IMG/VR virus record: IMGVR_UViG_3300031963_000094
Span: 1 to 64,000 of that record
DNA: 64,000 nucleotides
Strand: one strand, 5' to 3'
Origin: a virus
A program made the position numbers and the translations under genes. The notes beneath the pieces are model-generated. The model saw only the letters and a program-made list of their open reading frames with translations. It did no database searches and had not been told where the DNA came from. Below, in pieces: positions 24,806-34,900 of the stretch (the stretch's first letter is position 1; each line of letters starts with the position of its first letter).

Positions 24806-27800
24806 ATGGCATTAAACTTTAACACAAATCCGTATTACGATGATTTTGATGAAGATAAAAACTTTCACAGAATCTTGTTTAGACCTGGCCGTGCTGTACA
24901 AGCACGTGAATTGACACAATCACAAACTATTCTTCAGAATCAAATTGACCGTTTTGGTAAACATGTATTTCAAGAAGGTTCAAAAGTTACTGGTGGTGAA
25001 ACATTTGATGAAACTGTACTTTCTGTAAAACTTCAACCAACTTATAGTGGCAATACAATTAATATTTCTGGTTATAATGATTACTTTGCGTTTTCAACAA
25101 CCAGCAATGCAGTTTATAAAATTAAAAAAGCTGAAGCTGCTACTTCTACTGATCCAAACACTTTATTCTTAGCGTTTATTAAAGGTTCTACCGTAATTAA
25201 CGGAAACGCAAATGTGACGATTGCAAATTCAGAAACTTTGAGAATATATTCAACTGGGGATTTATCGTCTTCAAATATTGTAGGCAACGTCATTTCTTCA
25301 AGCACAGAATCTTCAAATACTGGAAGACTTTTTTCAGTAAATGAAGGCATATTTTTTACTAATGGATGTTTTGTAAAAACACCAAAACAAACAACCGTTG
25401 TATCGAAATACACAAATAATGCAAATGTGACTGTTGGATTCGACGTTACCGAATCTATAGTTGCTTCAACATCAGATACTTCTTTGTTAGATCCGGCTAT
25501 TGGAGCTTCAAACTATATTGCTCCAGGTGCTGACAGATATAAGATTGAACTTACATTAACTACAAAAGAAATCACTGCTGATGAATCAATTTCCGATCTT
25601 ACGACATCAAAATACATTGAGTTATCAAGATATAGAAATGGTGAATTAGTAAAACAAACTCAAACTTCTGTTTATTCTGTTCTTGGAGACACACTTGCAA
25701 GAAGAACTTATGATGAATCTGGTAATTATAGAGTAGAGGGACTTAATCCCAAAATTCCTTCAGAAAAATTCACTCCAAATAGCATTTTTACATTCGCAAT
25801 TAGCCCAGGCAAAGCGTATGTTAAGGGCTATGAAATAGAAACTGTAGGTACAACTGAACTGTTATTAACAAAATCACGTGCCACCGAATCTGTTTCTGGT
25901 TATGATGTACCTGCTTACTACGGCAATTATTTTTACATAACAACAGCAAATGGCGCAGTTATAAACTTTTCAACTGCGGAGAAATTAGAACTACACAGAA
26001 ATGTTGGCGCATTTAGCGCATCAACTAAAATTGCTGAAGCATATCCAAAGAATTTAGAATATGTGAGTGGCAATGGATCTACTTCAACCTATAAACTACA
26101 TCTATTCAATATTGTAAAAACAAGTAACACACCAATTGACTTGACACGTGCCATTATAGCGGGCAACTCAACATCAGTCAATGCTACCTGTAACATTTCA
26201 AACAGTTCAGTTATTACAAGAACAATTGCTGGTACAAATTATTCATATTCGAATGTAATTAACTTGGCTAGTTCAACAGGTGTTACTGTTGGTATGGAAG
26301 TTTCGGGTACAAATATTTCATTTCCAACTTATGTAACTGCTATAAATGGTAACGATATTACTGTAAGTGGAAATCCTGTTGGTAACAATACGCTACAGTC
26401 TCTTACCTTCAGATCAGCGTATTTGACGGATACTAACTATGACTCGTCTGTTTTTGAGGCTTCGTATGATGTAATCAAGCAATTCTCTCAAGTTAATTAT
26501 TATACCAAACGAGTTTTCAAATCGGTTTCATTTGTTGCTGGAGTGGCTTCAGTTCAGACAAATGATGGAACAGAAAGATTTGCTAATGTAAGTGGTGCAA
26601 ATTTACAAAGACACTATGCTATTTGTATTCGCACTGGTGGTACAGGATCTTTTCCGAATTTTACATGGGTCAACTTGAGTGCTGGTTCTTATATTAGTGT
26701 GCCTTCACCATCAGTCGGTTCTCCAGCAACACTGAATATCAATTTGGGAGATGCCACTTTCAATGGCACGGCAGATATTCTGACCACACTTGATATTACA
26801 GCAGCAACGAGAAGAACAAAAACGCTGTCTCAAAATGACATCAAATACTTTACTGTATTGGATTCGGCAAACACATTCTCTTTAGGCTATGCGGATGTAA
26901 TCAACGTTTCGGCAATTTATATTGCGACTGGTTCAAATACAGCATCAAACGCTAATGTAAACGTTGTTGGAAGTTTTGATATTGATCTTGGTCAAAGAGA
27001 TAGCTTCTATGATCATTCTACGATCAAATTAAAGAACGGAGCAACTGTAAATACTGGCAACACGTTGGTGATCTTTAATCGTTTTACACATTCGGGGACA
27101 GGGTATTTCGATACTTTATCTTACCCAACATACGATGAAATTCCAGCTTATACAAAAACTGATGGTACAGTAATAGATTTAAGAGATTCAATAGACTTTA
27201 GACCAATCAGAACGGCAAATGCGTCTTCTAATGTTTATTCAAATCTCTCAATGTCGTTTGCCTCACAACAAATTGTTGATTCATTAATTGGTTCCGTTGA
27301 TACTGATGTTGAATATTATCTCAGAAGAAATGATAAAATTGTATTGACAAAAAATGGTACGTTCAAAACTCTGACTGGTGTTAGCGCATTGACGAACCCA
27401 CCAATTCCAAATAATGAAGAAGATTCAATGACACTTTATACTTTGTCAATTGATCCATACACTTATACAGCAAGTAATGTAAAAATTCAAGTTGAAAATA
27501 ATAAACGTTATACGATGAAAGATATTGGTTCAATTGATAATCGTTTAACTAGAGTTGAATATTATACCGCACTTAATCTGTTAGAAAAAGATATAGCGTC
27601 AACGGTATATTATGATGACCAAGATAATCAGTTATTTAACAACGGTTTTGTTGTAGATTCTTTCAAAGGTCATAGCATAGGTGATGTGTTTAATCCTGAC
27701 TACAGTTGTTCAATTGATTACGATAATGAAATACTCAGACCGAAGTTTGAAAGTAATGGCACATCTTTAGCTATTTCAAGTAACACACTATCGACAACTG

Positions 27801-30280
27801 GTAATCTTATAACATTAACTTACACTTCTGTACCATATATTACACAAAATATAGCGTCAGAAACAGTAAACGTTAACCCATTTAATGTGATTGGTTTTAT
27901 TGGTTATGTGAAACTCGAAAAATCTTCTGCAAGTTGGGCAGACTTTTCAACGAGACCGGATGTTGTTATCAATAGAGATAATGGTTTAGATAATTTTGTT
28001 TACTCAAATAATTTTCCCGGATCAAAATGGAATGATTGGTCATTGTTTGGCTATGATGATGAAACAAATATTGTTTACACATATTATTCTTCATCCGGTC
28101 AACAACTTCAAACCACAACGGATTCTAGAGTAAAATCATCCGACAGTGGCATTATTGAAAATAAACTTTTGATTTATACCGCAAACACTGCGTTAGATTT
28201 TGAACTTTTTGGCATGAGACCTAATGTTAGAGTAATAGCATATTTGGATAACATTAATGTTACTGGTTACATGAGAAAATATGATTCCGCAAACTCGGTT
28301 TACACAACTGCGGAATTGACTACAGATAGTAATGGATACGCAAAGGGTAAAATATATATTCCTAACGACGAATATTTTAAATTCACTGTCGGAGCAAATC
28401 ATTTATTTTTCTGTGATAATCTTTTTAGTCCCCAAAATTCTTCAACATTTGCTGAAACCTTTTTTTACTCTGCCAATCCTAAAAAGAAAAAGAAGAAGAA
28501 AAAAAGACGCACTCCTAAAACTCCTGTTATAACGGTTATTTTTGATCCAAATGATGATGTAACTGTTGAACTTCCGACTGATACTGATAACACTAAAATA
28601 AATACACAAACACAAAGTGTTTATGTTGATTCAGAATCACCAACATTTACTACTATGAATGCTATTGCCATAGGAGCCGCACAAGCAGGAGGAACAAGAT
28701 ATAATGGTTCAACTGATTTTCATAGTGCCGTAAAAGATGCGACCGGTCAAGCAACGTATACACCTGTAACATTAAATCAAGCAACAACCAATCTTACAAG
28801 TGTACGTACACTTCCAGCAGCTACATCTACTAGTCTTGGTGCAAGTGCTAGAGCAGATGATTATATCGGCGCTTTGTACAGAGAAGTTTTAGGTCGTCCA
28901 CCCGATACAGATGGTTACAACTATTGGGCTTCTGTTGTTGCTGGTGGAGCGTCATTAGATTTTGTGGGCAAAGCCTTTGCGAATGCAGCGAATCAAAACT
29001 TAAATCAAGGTAAAGAAACACAAGTAAAGTGTGAAGTAAGTGATCCGATTGCTCAAACTTTTTTTGTAAATCGTTTAACAAATCCAGAAGGCATCTTTGT
29101 GTCTAGCATTGACATTTATTTTGCCACTAAAGACAGTTCTGGTATACCGGTTACTTTAGAGTTGCGTCCTACGGTAAATGGGTTTCCACATTCCGATGAA
29201 ATAATCGCTGAATCAGAGGTAACACTTAATCCTTCAAGTGTGAATTTGCCTACTAATCCAAACGTTCCTGTTGCAACAACATTTACATTTAGAACTCCAA
29301 TATATTTGGAACCAGGCGAATATTCATTTGTAGTAAAAGCGAACTCTGACGAGTACACTGTTTATATTGGTACAATCGGACAACAAAGACTTGATGGAGT
29401 TGGGCCAATCGTTTCGCAACCATATATCGGATCTTTCTTCAAGTCACAAAATGCTTCAACTTGGACACCAGATCAAAATAGTGATATTTGTTTCGTTATG
29501 AGGCACTGTAAATTTGCCGCAAATACAGTTCAATCGGCAGTTTTAACTCCAGTTTCATTTGGATATGATCAAACTTATGATCTTGCAAGACTTAATGTTC
29601 CATTTGAAACTTTAGGTGTTTCTGCGAATGTTACTTTTGAGCTGGCAACAAAAGCAAATTCTACAGGTGCAATGGGTAATTATCTTAATGTAATACCCAA
29701 CTCGAATATCATTTTCAATGAAAGAAAGATTATTAATACTTCTTCTGATGCGAATGTCAGAATTAGAATGATCACTTTGAACGAAGATATTTCACCTTAT
29801 GTTGATGTTTCTGGTTCGAATTATACTGTTGTGAAAAACTTAGTAGATAGTCCAGCAGCAGCAAATGTGACTTCGTACCCAGAAACTTTAGCATCTGGTG
29901 GTGGTGCTTTGTCTAAGTATATTGTAAGAAAAGTTACTTTGAGTGATGGCTTCGATGGATCAGCACTCAGAGTTTATCTACAACAAAACTTGCCACAGGG
30001 ATCTTCAATTCAAGTTTATTATCGTGTGTTGTCGGCAACTGATTCCGACAAGATTGAGAATAAGTCTTGGACTTTAATGACACAGACTGGTGTTTCTTCA
30101 ACCAATCAAAATGCCACCGAGTATTATGATTATGAATATAAGGCTGATGCAATTAGTTATACGTCTGGTGGAGTAACATACACAAACTTTAAAACATTTG
30201 CGATTAAAGTTGTGCTTTATTCAACCAATCCCGCTAACGCTCCTTCGGCTAAAAACTTTAGGGCGATTGCACTGTCATGA
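24806..30280 (+). CDS. Giant baseplate/fibre-network protein with DUF4815 and DUF4214
   Basis: 1,824 residues. The N-terminus FNTNPYYDDFDEDKNFHRIL with FRPGRAVQARELTQSQTILQ is the DUF4815 signature of large baseplate proteins in cyanophage-like T4 viruses. It has a barrel unit near residue 490 (VTVGMEVSGTNISF), a Lys tract (eight Lys, then Arg-Arg) near 1226, and a DUF4214 segment near 1349-1395 (YIGALYREVLGRPPDTDGYN). The C-terminal 400 residues are beta-rich (PIAQTFFVNRLTNPEGIFVS). It likely fills the gp10/gp9 role, connecting the wedge to fibres, since no other candidate exists here. An AAAGG site precedes the ATG. Confidence 0.75.
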   Translation: MALNFNTNPYYDDFDEDKNFHRILFRPGRAVQARELTQSQTILQNQIDRFGKHVFQEGSKVTGGETFDETVLSVKLQPTYSGNTINISGYNDYFAFSTTSNAVYKIKKAEAATSTDPNTLFLAFIKGSTVINGNANVTIANSETLRIYSTGDLSSSNIVGNVISSSTESSNTGRLFSVNEGIFFTNGCFVKTPKQTTVVSKYTNNANVTVGFDVTESIVASTSDTSLLDPAIGASNYIAPGADRYKIELTLTTKEITADESISDLTTSKYIELSRYRNGELVKQTQTSVYSVLGDTLARRTYDESGNYRVEGLNPKIPSEKFTPNSIFTFAISPGKAYVKGYEIETVGTTELLLTKSRATESVSGYDVPAYYGNYFYITTANGAVINFSTAEKLELHRNVGAFSASTKIAEAYPKNLEYVSGNGSTSTYKLHLFNIVKTSNTPIDLTRAIIAGNSTSVNATCNISNSSVITRTIAGTNYSYSNVINLASSTGVTVGMEVSGTNISFPTYVTAINGNDITVSGNPVGNNTLQSLTFRSAYLTDTNYDSSVFEASYDVIKQFSQVNYYTKRVFKSVSFVAGVASVQTNDGTERFANVSGANLQRHYAICIRTGGTGSFPNFTWVNLSAGSYISVPSPSVGSPATLNINLGDATFNGTADILTTLDITAATRRTKTLSQNDIKYFTVLDSANTFSLGYADVINVSAIYIATGSNTASNANVNVVGSFDIDLGQRDSFYDHSTIKLKNGATVNTGNTLVIFNRFTHSGTGYFDTLSYPTYDEIPAYTKTDGTVIDLRDSIDFRPIRTANASSNVYSNLSMSFASQQIVDSLIGSVDTDVEYYLRRNDKIVLTKNGTFKTLTGVSALTNPPIPNNEEDSMTLYTLSIDPYTYTASNVKIQVENNKRYTMKDIGSIDNRLTRVEYYTALNLLEKDIASTVYYDDQDNQLFNNGFVVDSFKGHSIGDVFNPDYSCSIDYDNEILRPKFESNGTSLAISSNTLSTTGNLITLTYTSVPYITQNIASETVNVNPFNVIGFIGYVKLEKSSASWADFSTRPDVVINRDNGLDNFVYSNNFPGSKWNDWSLFGYDDETNIVYTYYSSSGQQLQTTTDSRVKSSDSGIIENKLLIYTANTALDFELFGMRPNVRVIAYLDNINVTGYMRKYDSANSVYTTAELTTDSNGYAKGKIYIPNDEYFKFTVGANHLFFCDNLFSPQNSSTFAETFFYSANPKKKKKKKKRRTPKTPVITVIFDPNDDVTVELPTDTDNTKINTQTQSVYVDSESPTFTTMNAIAIGAAQAGGTRYNGSTDFHSAVKDATGQATYTPVTLNQATTNLTSVRTLPAATSTSLGASARADDYIGALYREVLGRPPDTDGYNYWASVVAGGASLDFVGKAFANAANQNLNQGKETQVKCEVSDPIAQTFFVNRLTNPEGIFVSSIDIYFATKDSSGIPVTLELRPTVNGFPHSDEIIAESEVTLNPSSVNLPTNPNVPVATTFTFRTPIYLEPGEYSFVVKANSDEYTVYIGTIGQQRLDGVGPIVSQPYIGSFFKSQNASTWTPDQNSDICFVMRHCKFAANTVQSAVLTPVSFGYDQTYDLARLNVPFETLGVSANVTFELATKANSTGAMGNYLNVIPNSNIIFNERKIINTSSDANVRIRMITLNEDISPYVDVSGSNYTVVKNLVDSPAAANVTSYPETLASGGGALSKYIVRKVTLSDGFDGSALRVYLQQNLPQGSSIQVYYRVLSATDSDKIENKSWTLMTQTGVSSTNQNATEYYDYEYKADAISYTSGGVTYTNFKTFAIKVVLYSTNPANAPSAKNFRAIALS

Positions 30281-30486
30281 TGTATAAAGTAAAAGATCAT
30301 AATAATCTGAGAAGAGATCCCAAAAATCAAGCGATAATAAATGTCGATAGGGAAAAGTTGTCTGAACACAGAAACAAGACAAAAATAAAAGAAAATATCG
30401 AACATATAAATGAAGAAATCGCTTCTTTGAAAAGTGATTTTCAAGAGATCAAATTTTTGTTGCAACAAATTGCAAATAGAGGATAG
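30277..30486 (+). CDS. Small coiled-coil protein between baseplate and fibre genes
   Basis: 69 residues, highly charged. Residues about 35-66 form a heptad-like helix (IEHINEEIASLKSDFQEIKF) suited to a coiled coil; the N-terminal half is Lys/Asp/Asn-rich. The start overlaps the stop of the giant protein (ATGATG). Similar small proteins sit at this junction in cyanophage-like genomes as I recall. It may be an adaptor or assembly factor for the fibre that follows; no direct evidence. Confidence 0.68.
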   Translation: MMYKVKDHNNLRRDPKNQAIINVDREKLSEHRNKTKIKENIEHINEEIASLKSDFQEIKFLLQQIANRG

Positions 30487-30488
30487 AA

Positions 30489-30752
30489 ATGCCAGCAAAT
30501 ATTAATCAGGTAACAACTGCGAATACCTTTCAGCAATGGCTTATAGCAACTGAAGATTTAATTGCCGTTGCGAACAATCTAACGAACGGCGTTGGTGGCA
30601 CATTCTACGCAAACACCGATTTCACTGTCGGTGGTGATCTAGCCGTTACTGGTAACGTTGTTGGTAATGTAAGTTTTACTGGAACAATTTCTGGTTCAGG
30701 TATAAGTGATATTGAAGGAAGAGCATTAGCGTTTGCGATTGCCTTAGGATAA
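30489..30752 (+). CDS. Short fibre-attachment-type protein
   Basis: 87 residues, beginning PANINQVTTANTFQQWLIAT, then a Gly/Val/Thr beta repeat (FTVGGDLAVTGNVVGNVSFT) and the ending GRALAFAIALG. The N-terminus resembles the baseplate-binding heads of fibres in related phages, and the ending is like the C-terminal tags of other fibre genes here (GKAIAMALVFGG at 46217). It looks like a fibre reduced to head and tip. A role in anchoring the fibres encoded downstream is inferred. Confidence 0.65.
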   Translation: MPANINQVTTANTFQQWLIATEDLIAVANNLTNGVGGTFYANTDFTVGGDLAVTGNVVGNVSFTGTISGSGISDIEGRALAFAIALG

Positions 30753-30760
30753 GATAAATA
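30753..30760 (+). promoter_or_regulatory. Late-promoter-like element GATAAATA
   Basis: GATAAATA, followed by AGAGG and the ATG at 30790, gives a leader of about 25 bases. It stands in the only real gap between the short fibre gene and receptor-binding cassette 1. Confidence 0.5.
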
Positions 30761-30789
30761 GATTCAAACTGTAAAATTAGAGGATTTTG

Positions 30790-31122
30790 ATGGCCAATAC
30801 TTTTAAAAATCAAACACTCAAAGCTGCTGGAACTACGGCACAAAATGTCTATTCGGCTGGTGCTGGAGTACAAGCAACTGTGATTGGCATGACAATTGCT
30901 AACATCACGAACTCACCAATCTCAGCAAATGTCATTCTGAGTGGCGGCAACATTACCAATAATGTTTATCTTGTCAAAGATGCGACAATTGCTCCTGGTG
31001 GTGCTTTAGTTCCTATTGGTGGTGATCAAAAAATGGTGCTTGAAGCGGGTGATTATTTACAAGTCAACACATCAATTGCTTCATCTGGCGATGTTATCGT
31101 TTCAGTTCTGGAGATTACGTAA
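30790..31122 (+). CDS. Small beta-sandwich fibre adaptor, copy 1
   Basis: 110 residues from the ATG at 30790; an in-frame TTG directly before it is not needed, as GAGG lies six bases upstream of the ATG. The pattern VIGMTIANITNSPISANVIL, APGGALVPIGG, KMVLEAGDYLQV is a beta-sandwich type common in small proteins of phage fibre regions. Relatives with the same IAN and PxxS/TLVxL layout are at 31653 and 37033. The stop overlaps the next start by one base (TAATG). Structural adaptor or fibre collar are reasonable guesses. Confidence 0.68.
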   Translation: MANTFKNQTLKAAGTTAQNVYSAGAGVQATVIGMTIANITNSPISANVILSGGNITNNVYLVKDATIAPGGALVPIGGDQKMVLEAGDYLQVNTSIASSGDVIVSVLEIT

Positions 31123-31640
31123 TGTCATATATTGGCAATAGCCCTGAAGTAAATTTCTTTACGGCTAAAGTAGATAAGTTTAGTGGTACCGGTGCTTGTA
31201 CTCAATTTACTTTGTCAAGAACTCTTGATGATGCCAATGCTATTATCGTTGTTGTCAATAGTGTGTTACAAACACCAATTGCTTCGTATAATGTTTCATC
31301 GGGTGTTGTAACATTCACTGAAGCGCCATCATTAGGCACCGAAAATATTTTGGTGAATTATACGTCACCAATTACATTGACATTTAATCAAGTTACTCAA
31401 AGTCAAATTCAAGCGGGCGCTGTCGGTGTAACACAACTTGCAGCAAATTCTGTCACTAGTGATAAGATTGCACCAGGCACTATTGTAGCAACAGATGTCG
31501 CTGATGGCAGCATCACAACGCTCAAAATAGCGACTGGCGCAATTACAGGCAATTTAGTCGCAAACAACGCAATCTCAGGCAACAATATCGTATCACCTCC
31601 AGACATTTTCGATGATGCATTTTTGTTTGGTGGAATGTAA
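31122..31640 (+). CDS. Fibre stalk protein with GNNI/GNL repeats (cassette 1)
   Basis: 172 residues. It begins MSYIGN, as does the gene at 36457. Residues about 18-88 are the recurring fibre beta module (TQFTLSRTLDDANAIIVVVN, VVTFTEAPSLGTENILVNY). The rest is pentapeptide-like repeats with Asn/Gly/Ile steps (ATGAITGNLVANNAISGNNI), likely a trimeric beta-helical stalk. The C-terminus PPDIFDDAFLFGGM is almost identical to that of the gene at 50501. Virion fibre component. Followed by an adaptor and a large adhesin. Confidence 0.7.
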   Translation: MSYIGNSPEVNFFTAKVDKFSGTGACTQFTLSRTLDDANAIIVVVNSVLQTPIASYNVSSGVVTFTEAPSLGTENILVNYTSPITLTFNQVTQSQIQAGAVGVTQLAANSVTSDKIAPGTIVATDVADGSITTLKIATGAITGNLVANNAISGNNIVSPPDIFDDAFLFGGM

Positions 31641-31652
31641 AAGGAAAAATAA

Positions 31653-31991
31653 ATGGCAAGAGCATACAAAATATTAGGACAAAGAAATCCTTCAGCTAAT
31701 GTGTTGACTACACTGTACACGGTTCCTTCTGGAAATTCTGCGATTATTTCGTCTATCACTATCGCAAATCTTGATGAAGCAGCAGGTGTTGGTGCGGCAT
31801 TTAGGGTGGCAGTGAATACTTCAAGTGCTGCTGTATCGAACGTTAGCTATTTGGCATATGGCGTCAATGTTCCTGGTAGAGATACGATAACACTCTCACT
31901 AGGCGTAACACTCAATGCTGGTTCAATTGTATCAGTCAATGCGAATAGTTCTTTGTTGGCGTTTTCTGCATTTGGTACTGAAGTCTACTGA
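31653..31991 (+). CDS. Small beta-sandwich fibre adaptor, copy 2
   Basis: 112 residues: TTLYTVPSGNSAIISSITIA, then NLDEAAGVGAAFRVAV and LSLGVTLNAGSIVSVNA. This layout is common for small tail-fibre-associated phage proteins. It sits between the stalk at 31122 and the 1,171-residue adhesin at 31994, exactly as the protein at 37033 sits between the stalk at 36457 and the adhesin at 37444. AAAGGA precedes the ATG. It probably joins stalk and adhesin. Confidence 0.68.
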   Translation: MARAYKILGQRNPSANVLTTLYTVPSGNSAIISSITIANLDEAAGVGAAFRVAVNTSSAAVSNVSYLAYGVNVPGRDTITLSLGVTLNAGSIVSVNANSSLLAFSAFGTEVY

Positions 31992-31993
31992 GA

Positions 31994-34900
31994 ATGAGTC
32001 TAAAAAGATTTGGCCTGACTGGCAGTCTAAACAATCAGCCAAGAGTTGCGGCAAGAAAGTTTAGTTCAAATAGAATAAGCCTCAGACGGTTTCCTTTTGC
32101 AACGACACCAGGTGTCGTAACCACGGCTGTTTATGTTGAAGATGTATTTTCGACGTATCTGTATACAGGCAATGGTACCACGCAGACGATCTCAAATGGA
32201 ATCGACATGTCTGGCAGTATATATGGTGGATATGTTGAGTTTGACGGTGTAGATGATGCTTTAATAACAACAATGCCTGCTCTCAGCGGAGATTTTACCG
32301 TTGAATTTTTCTTTTTTCCCACAGATTTCAACCGTGCGTATATAATCTTAGACAAGTCTTTTAGAGATACCAATTTTTCTATAGTTACAGATTATCTAAA
32401 CACGGGAGCATTTTATGTTCAAGTTGGGGGATATGGGCAAATCAACTTTTCATTTAATCCCCCAATAGTTAATCAATGGAGCCATGTTGCGCTTTGTAGA
32501 AGCGGTTCCACTGTTCGCATGTTTCTTAATGGCACACTACTTAGTGGCACAACAGCTGGTGTAACTGGAGCAATCACAACAGGCACTCTTTATATTGGTG
32601 CTGGTAGCAGTGCCGGTTCTGGCTACGAATTTACACAAGGGTATATTTCAAATCTTAGAATCACAAACACTGCATTATATACATCGAACTTTACTAGGCC
32701 GTCTAGCCCACTAGAGGCAGTTTCGGGCACACAATTACTCACTTGTAAAGCTCCAAGTCTTACAACGGACCTATCGCCAAACGCATACTCTATTACAATT
32801 TCTGGTGCGCCAATTTCTCGAACAGAGGGTGGTGTATTTAATGATACCTCCAAAGGAGGTCTAGTTTGGATCAAAGGTCGTTCTCAAGTAGTAGGCCATC
32901 GTCTTGTAGATACGGCAAGAGGTGTAACCAAATCTTTAGATTCTAGCACCGGTGCTTTTGAGGCGTCTGAATTGTCAGGAGTTACCGCTTTTAGCAATAC
33001 AGGATTTTCTTTAAGTGATGATGTAGATTATAACAATAACGCAAGTCTCTATGCCTCATGGACATTCCGTAGACAAGCCAAGTTCTTTGATGTGGTGACT
33101 TATACGGGTAATGGTGTTGCTAGTCGTCAGATTTCTCACAATCTTGGTTCAGTGCCAGGATGTATTTTCATCAAATGCACTAGTGTGGGATACAACTGGT
33201 ATGTGTATCATCGATCAACGGGCAGTAATCAGGTATTAATTCTTAACTCAACTCTTGCGGCAGCAAGTAGCAGTGCTTGGAATAACACAACGCCTACAGA
33301 TACGGTGTTTACCGTAGATGGACTTACTCCTGAAGTTAATGAAAACGGTGCAACCTATGTTGCATATCTATTCGCTCACGACGCTGGTGGCTTTGGTCTA
33401 AGTGGTTCGGACAATATAATTAGTTGTGGAAGTTATATTGGAAATGGTAGCACAACGGGTCCGACTATAAATCTTGGGTATGAACCTGCATTTTTGTTAA
33501 TAAAAGATTCTACCGCATCCAATGATTGGTGCTTACATGACGGTGTAAGGGGTATCACAAATACTCCTGGTTCTAATCAAACACCTCAAATTTATCCTAA
33601 TTTGAATGTTGTAGAAAATTTAAATACAAGAATAGCTTTACTTGCAAATGGATTTCAAATAATTGATGATGGTGGAAAAATAAACACGCTTAACTCCACG
33701 TTCATCTACATCGCCATCCGTCGTGGTCCAATGGAAACACCAACAAGTGGTACTGAGGTGTTTCAACCAATCGTTTATACAGGCACTAACGTTGATAATC
33801 GTAAAGTGACAACTAATATTCTAACTGACATGATCATGGCTCGTCAGCGAAATTCAACTTCATTTGGTGGAATGCTTGTTGGTGATAGATTGAGAGGTAA
33901 TCAATACTTAGCTACTGGTACTACCGCAGCAGGAGTTACTGACGCAGATTCTTTGATGACACCTACATCTGGATATGGTACTTCTTTCTCTGCAATGGAT
34001 GGATTTGGTGTGGGAAATGATGCGACTTCTCAGTTAAATTTGAGTGTTGTTTCGAACAATCAAATAGTTGAAGCGTTCAGACGGGCTCCTGGATTTCTTG
34101 ATATTGTTACATACACAGGTACCGGTACCGCTAGAACAGTCAGTCATAATTTGGGTGTAGTGCCAAAAATGATTTGGGTCAAAAAAACTGCTGGAGGCAC
34201 CGATGCTTGGGCTGTATATACATCAGCTTTAGGACCAAATTTATCTTTACAATTAGATGATGGGGGAGCTTATTCTACTCTTGCTACCTTTTGGAATGAT
34301 ACGGCACCAACTTCTTCTTCGTTTACGGTAGGCACAAATGGTAGTGTTAATGCTTCCGGTCATTCATTTGTTGCATATCTTTTTGGTGATGTTCCGAGTG
34401 TTTCAAAATGTTCATATTATGTTGGTAAAGGAGTAGGAACTTCACAACAAATAGATTGTGGATTTACTGCTGGAGCAAGATTAGTTCTAATAAAATCTAC
34501 TGAAAGTGCCGGTGACTGGTACTTATATGATTCGTCTAGAGGTATATTGTCGGGCAATGATCCCTATTTTTCAATAGAGACCACTAACACAGAAAATACA
34601 TCAACAGATTACATTGATCCTTATTCAGCAGGCTTTGAAATATCATCAACAGCACCAGCAGATATGAACAGCGGTTATGGAGAATTTTACGCCAGCTACC
34701 CTGTTGGTGGCACTGCTGTCGAAGGAGCCATTTTTCACAATAATCAATTTGTGGTTGTGGATAGCAGTGGGCAAGTTAATTTTTCACCAGACGGTATAAG
34801 GTGGACAACATATTCTACTACTTCTGGCACTCTTCGTGGCATTACTTTTGGAAATGAACTATATGTTGCGTGTGGTACCAATGGTGACATAACTACTTCA

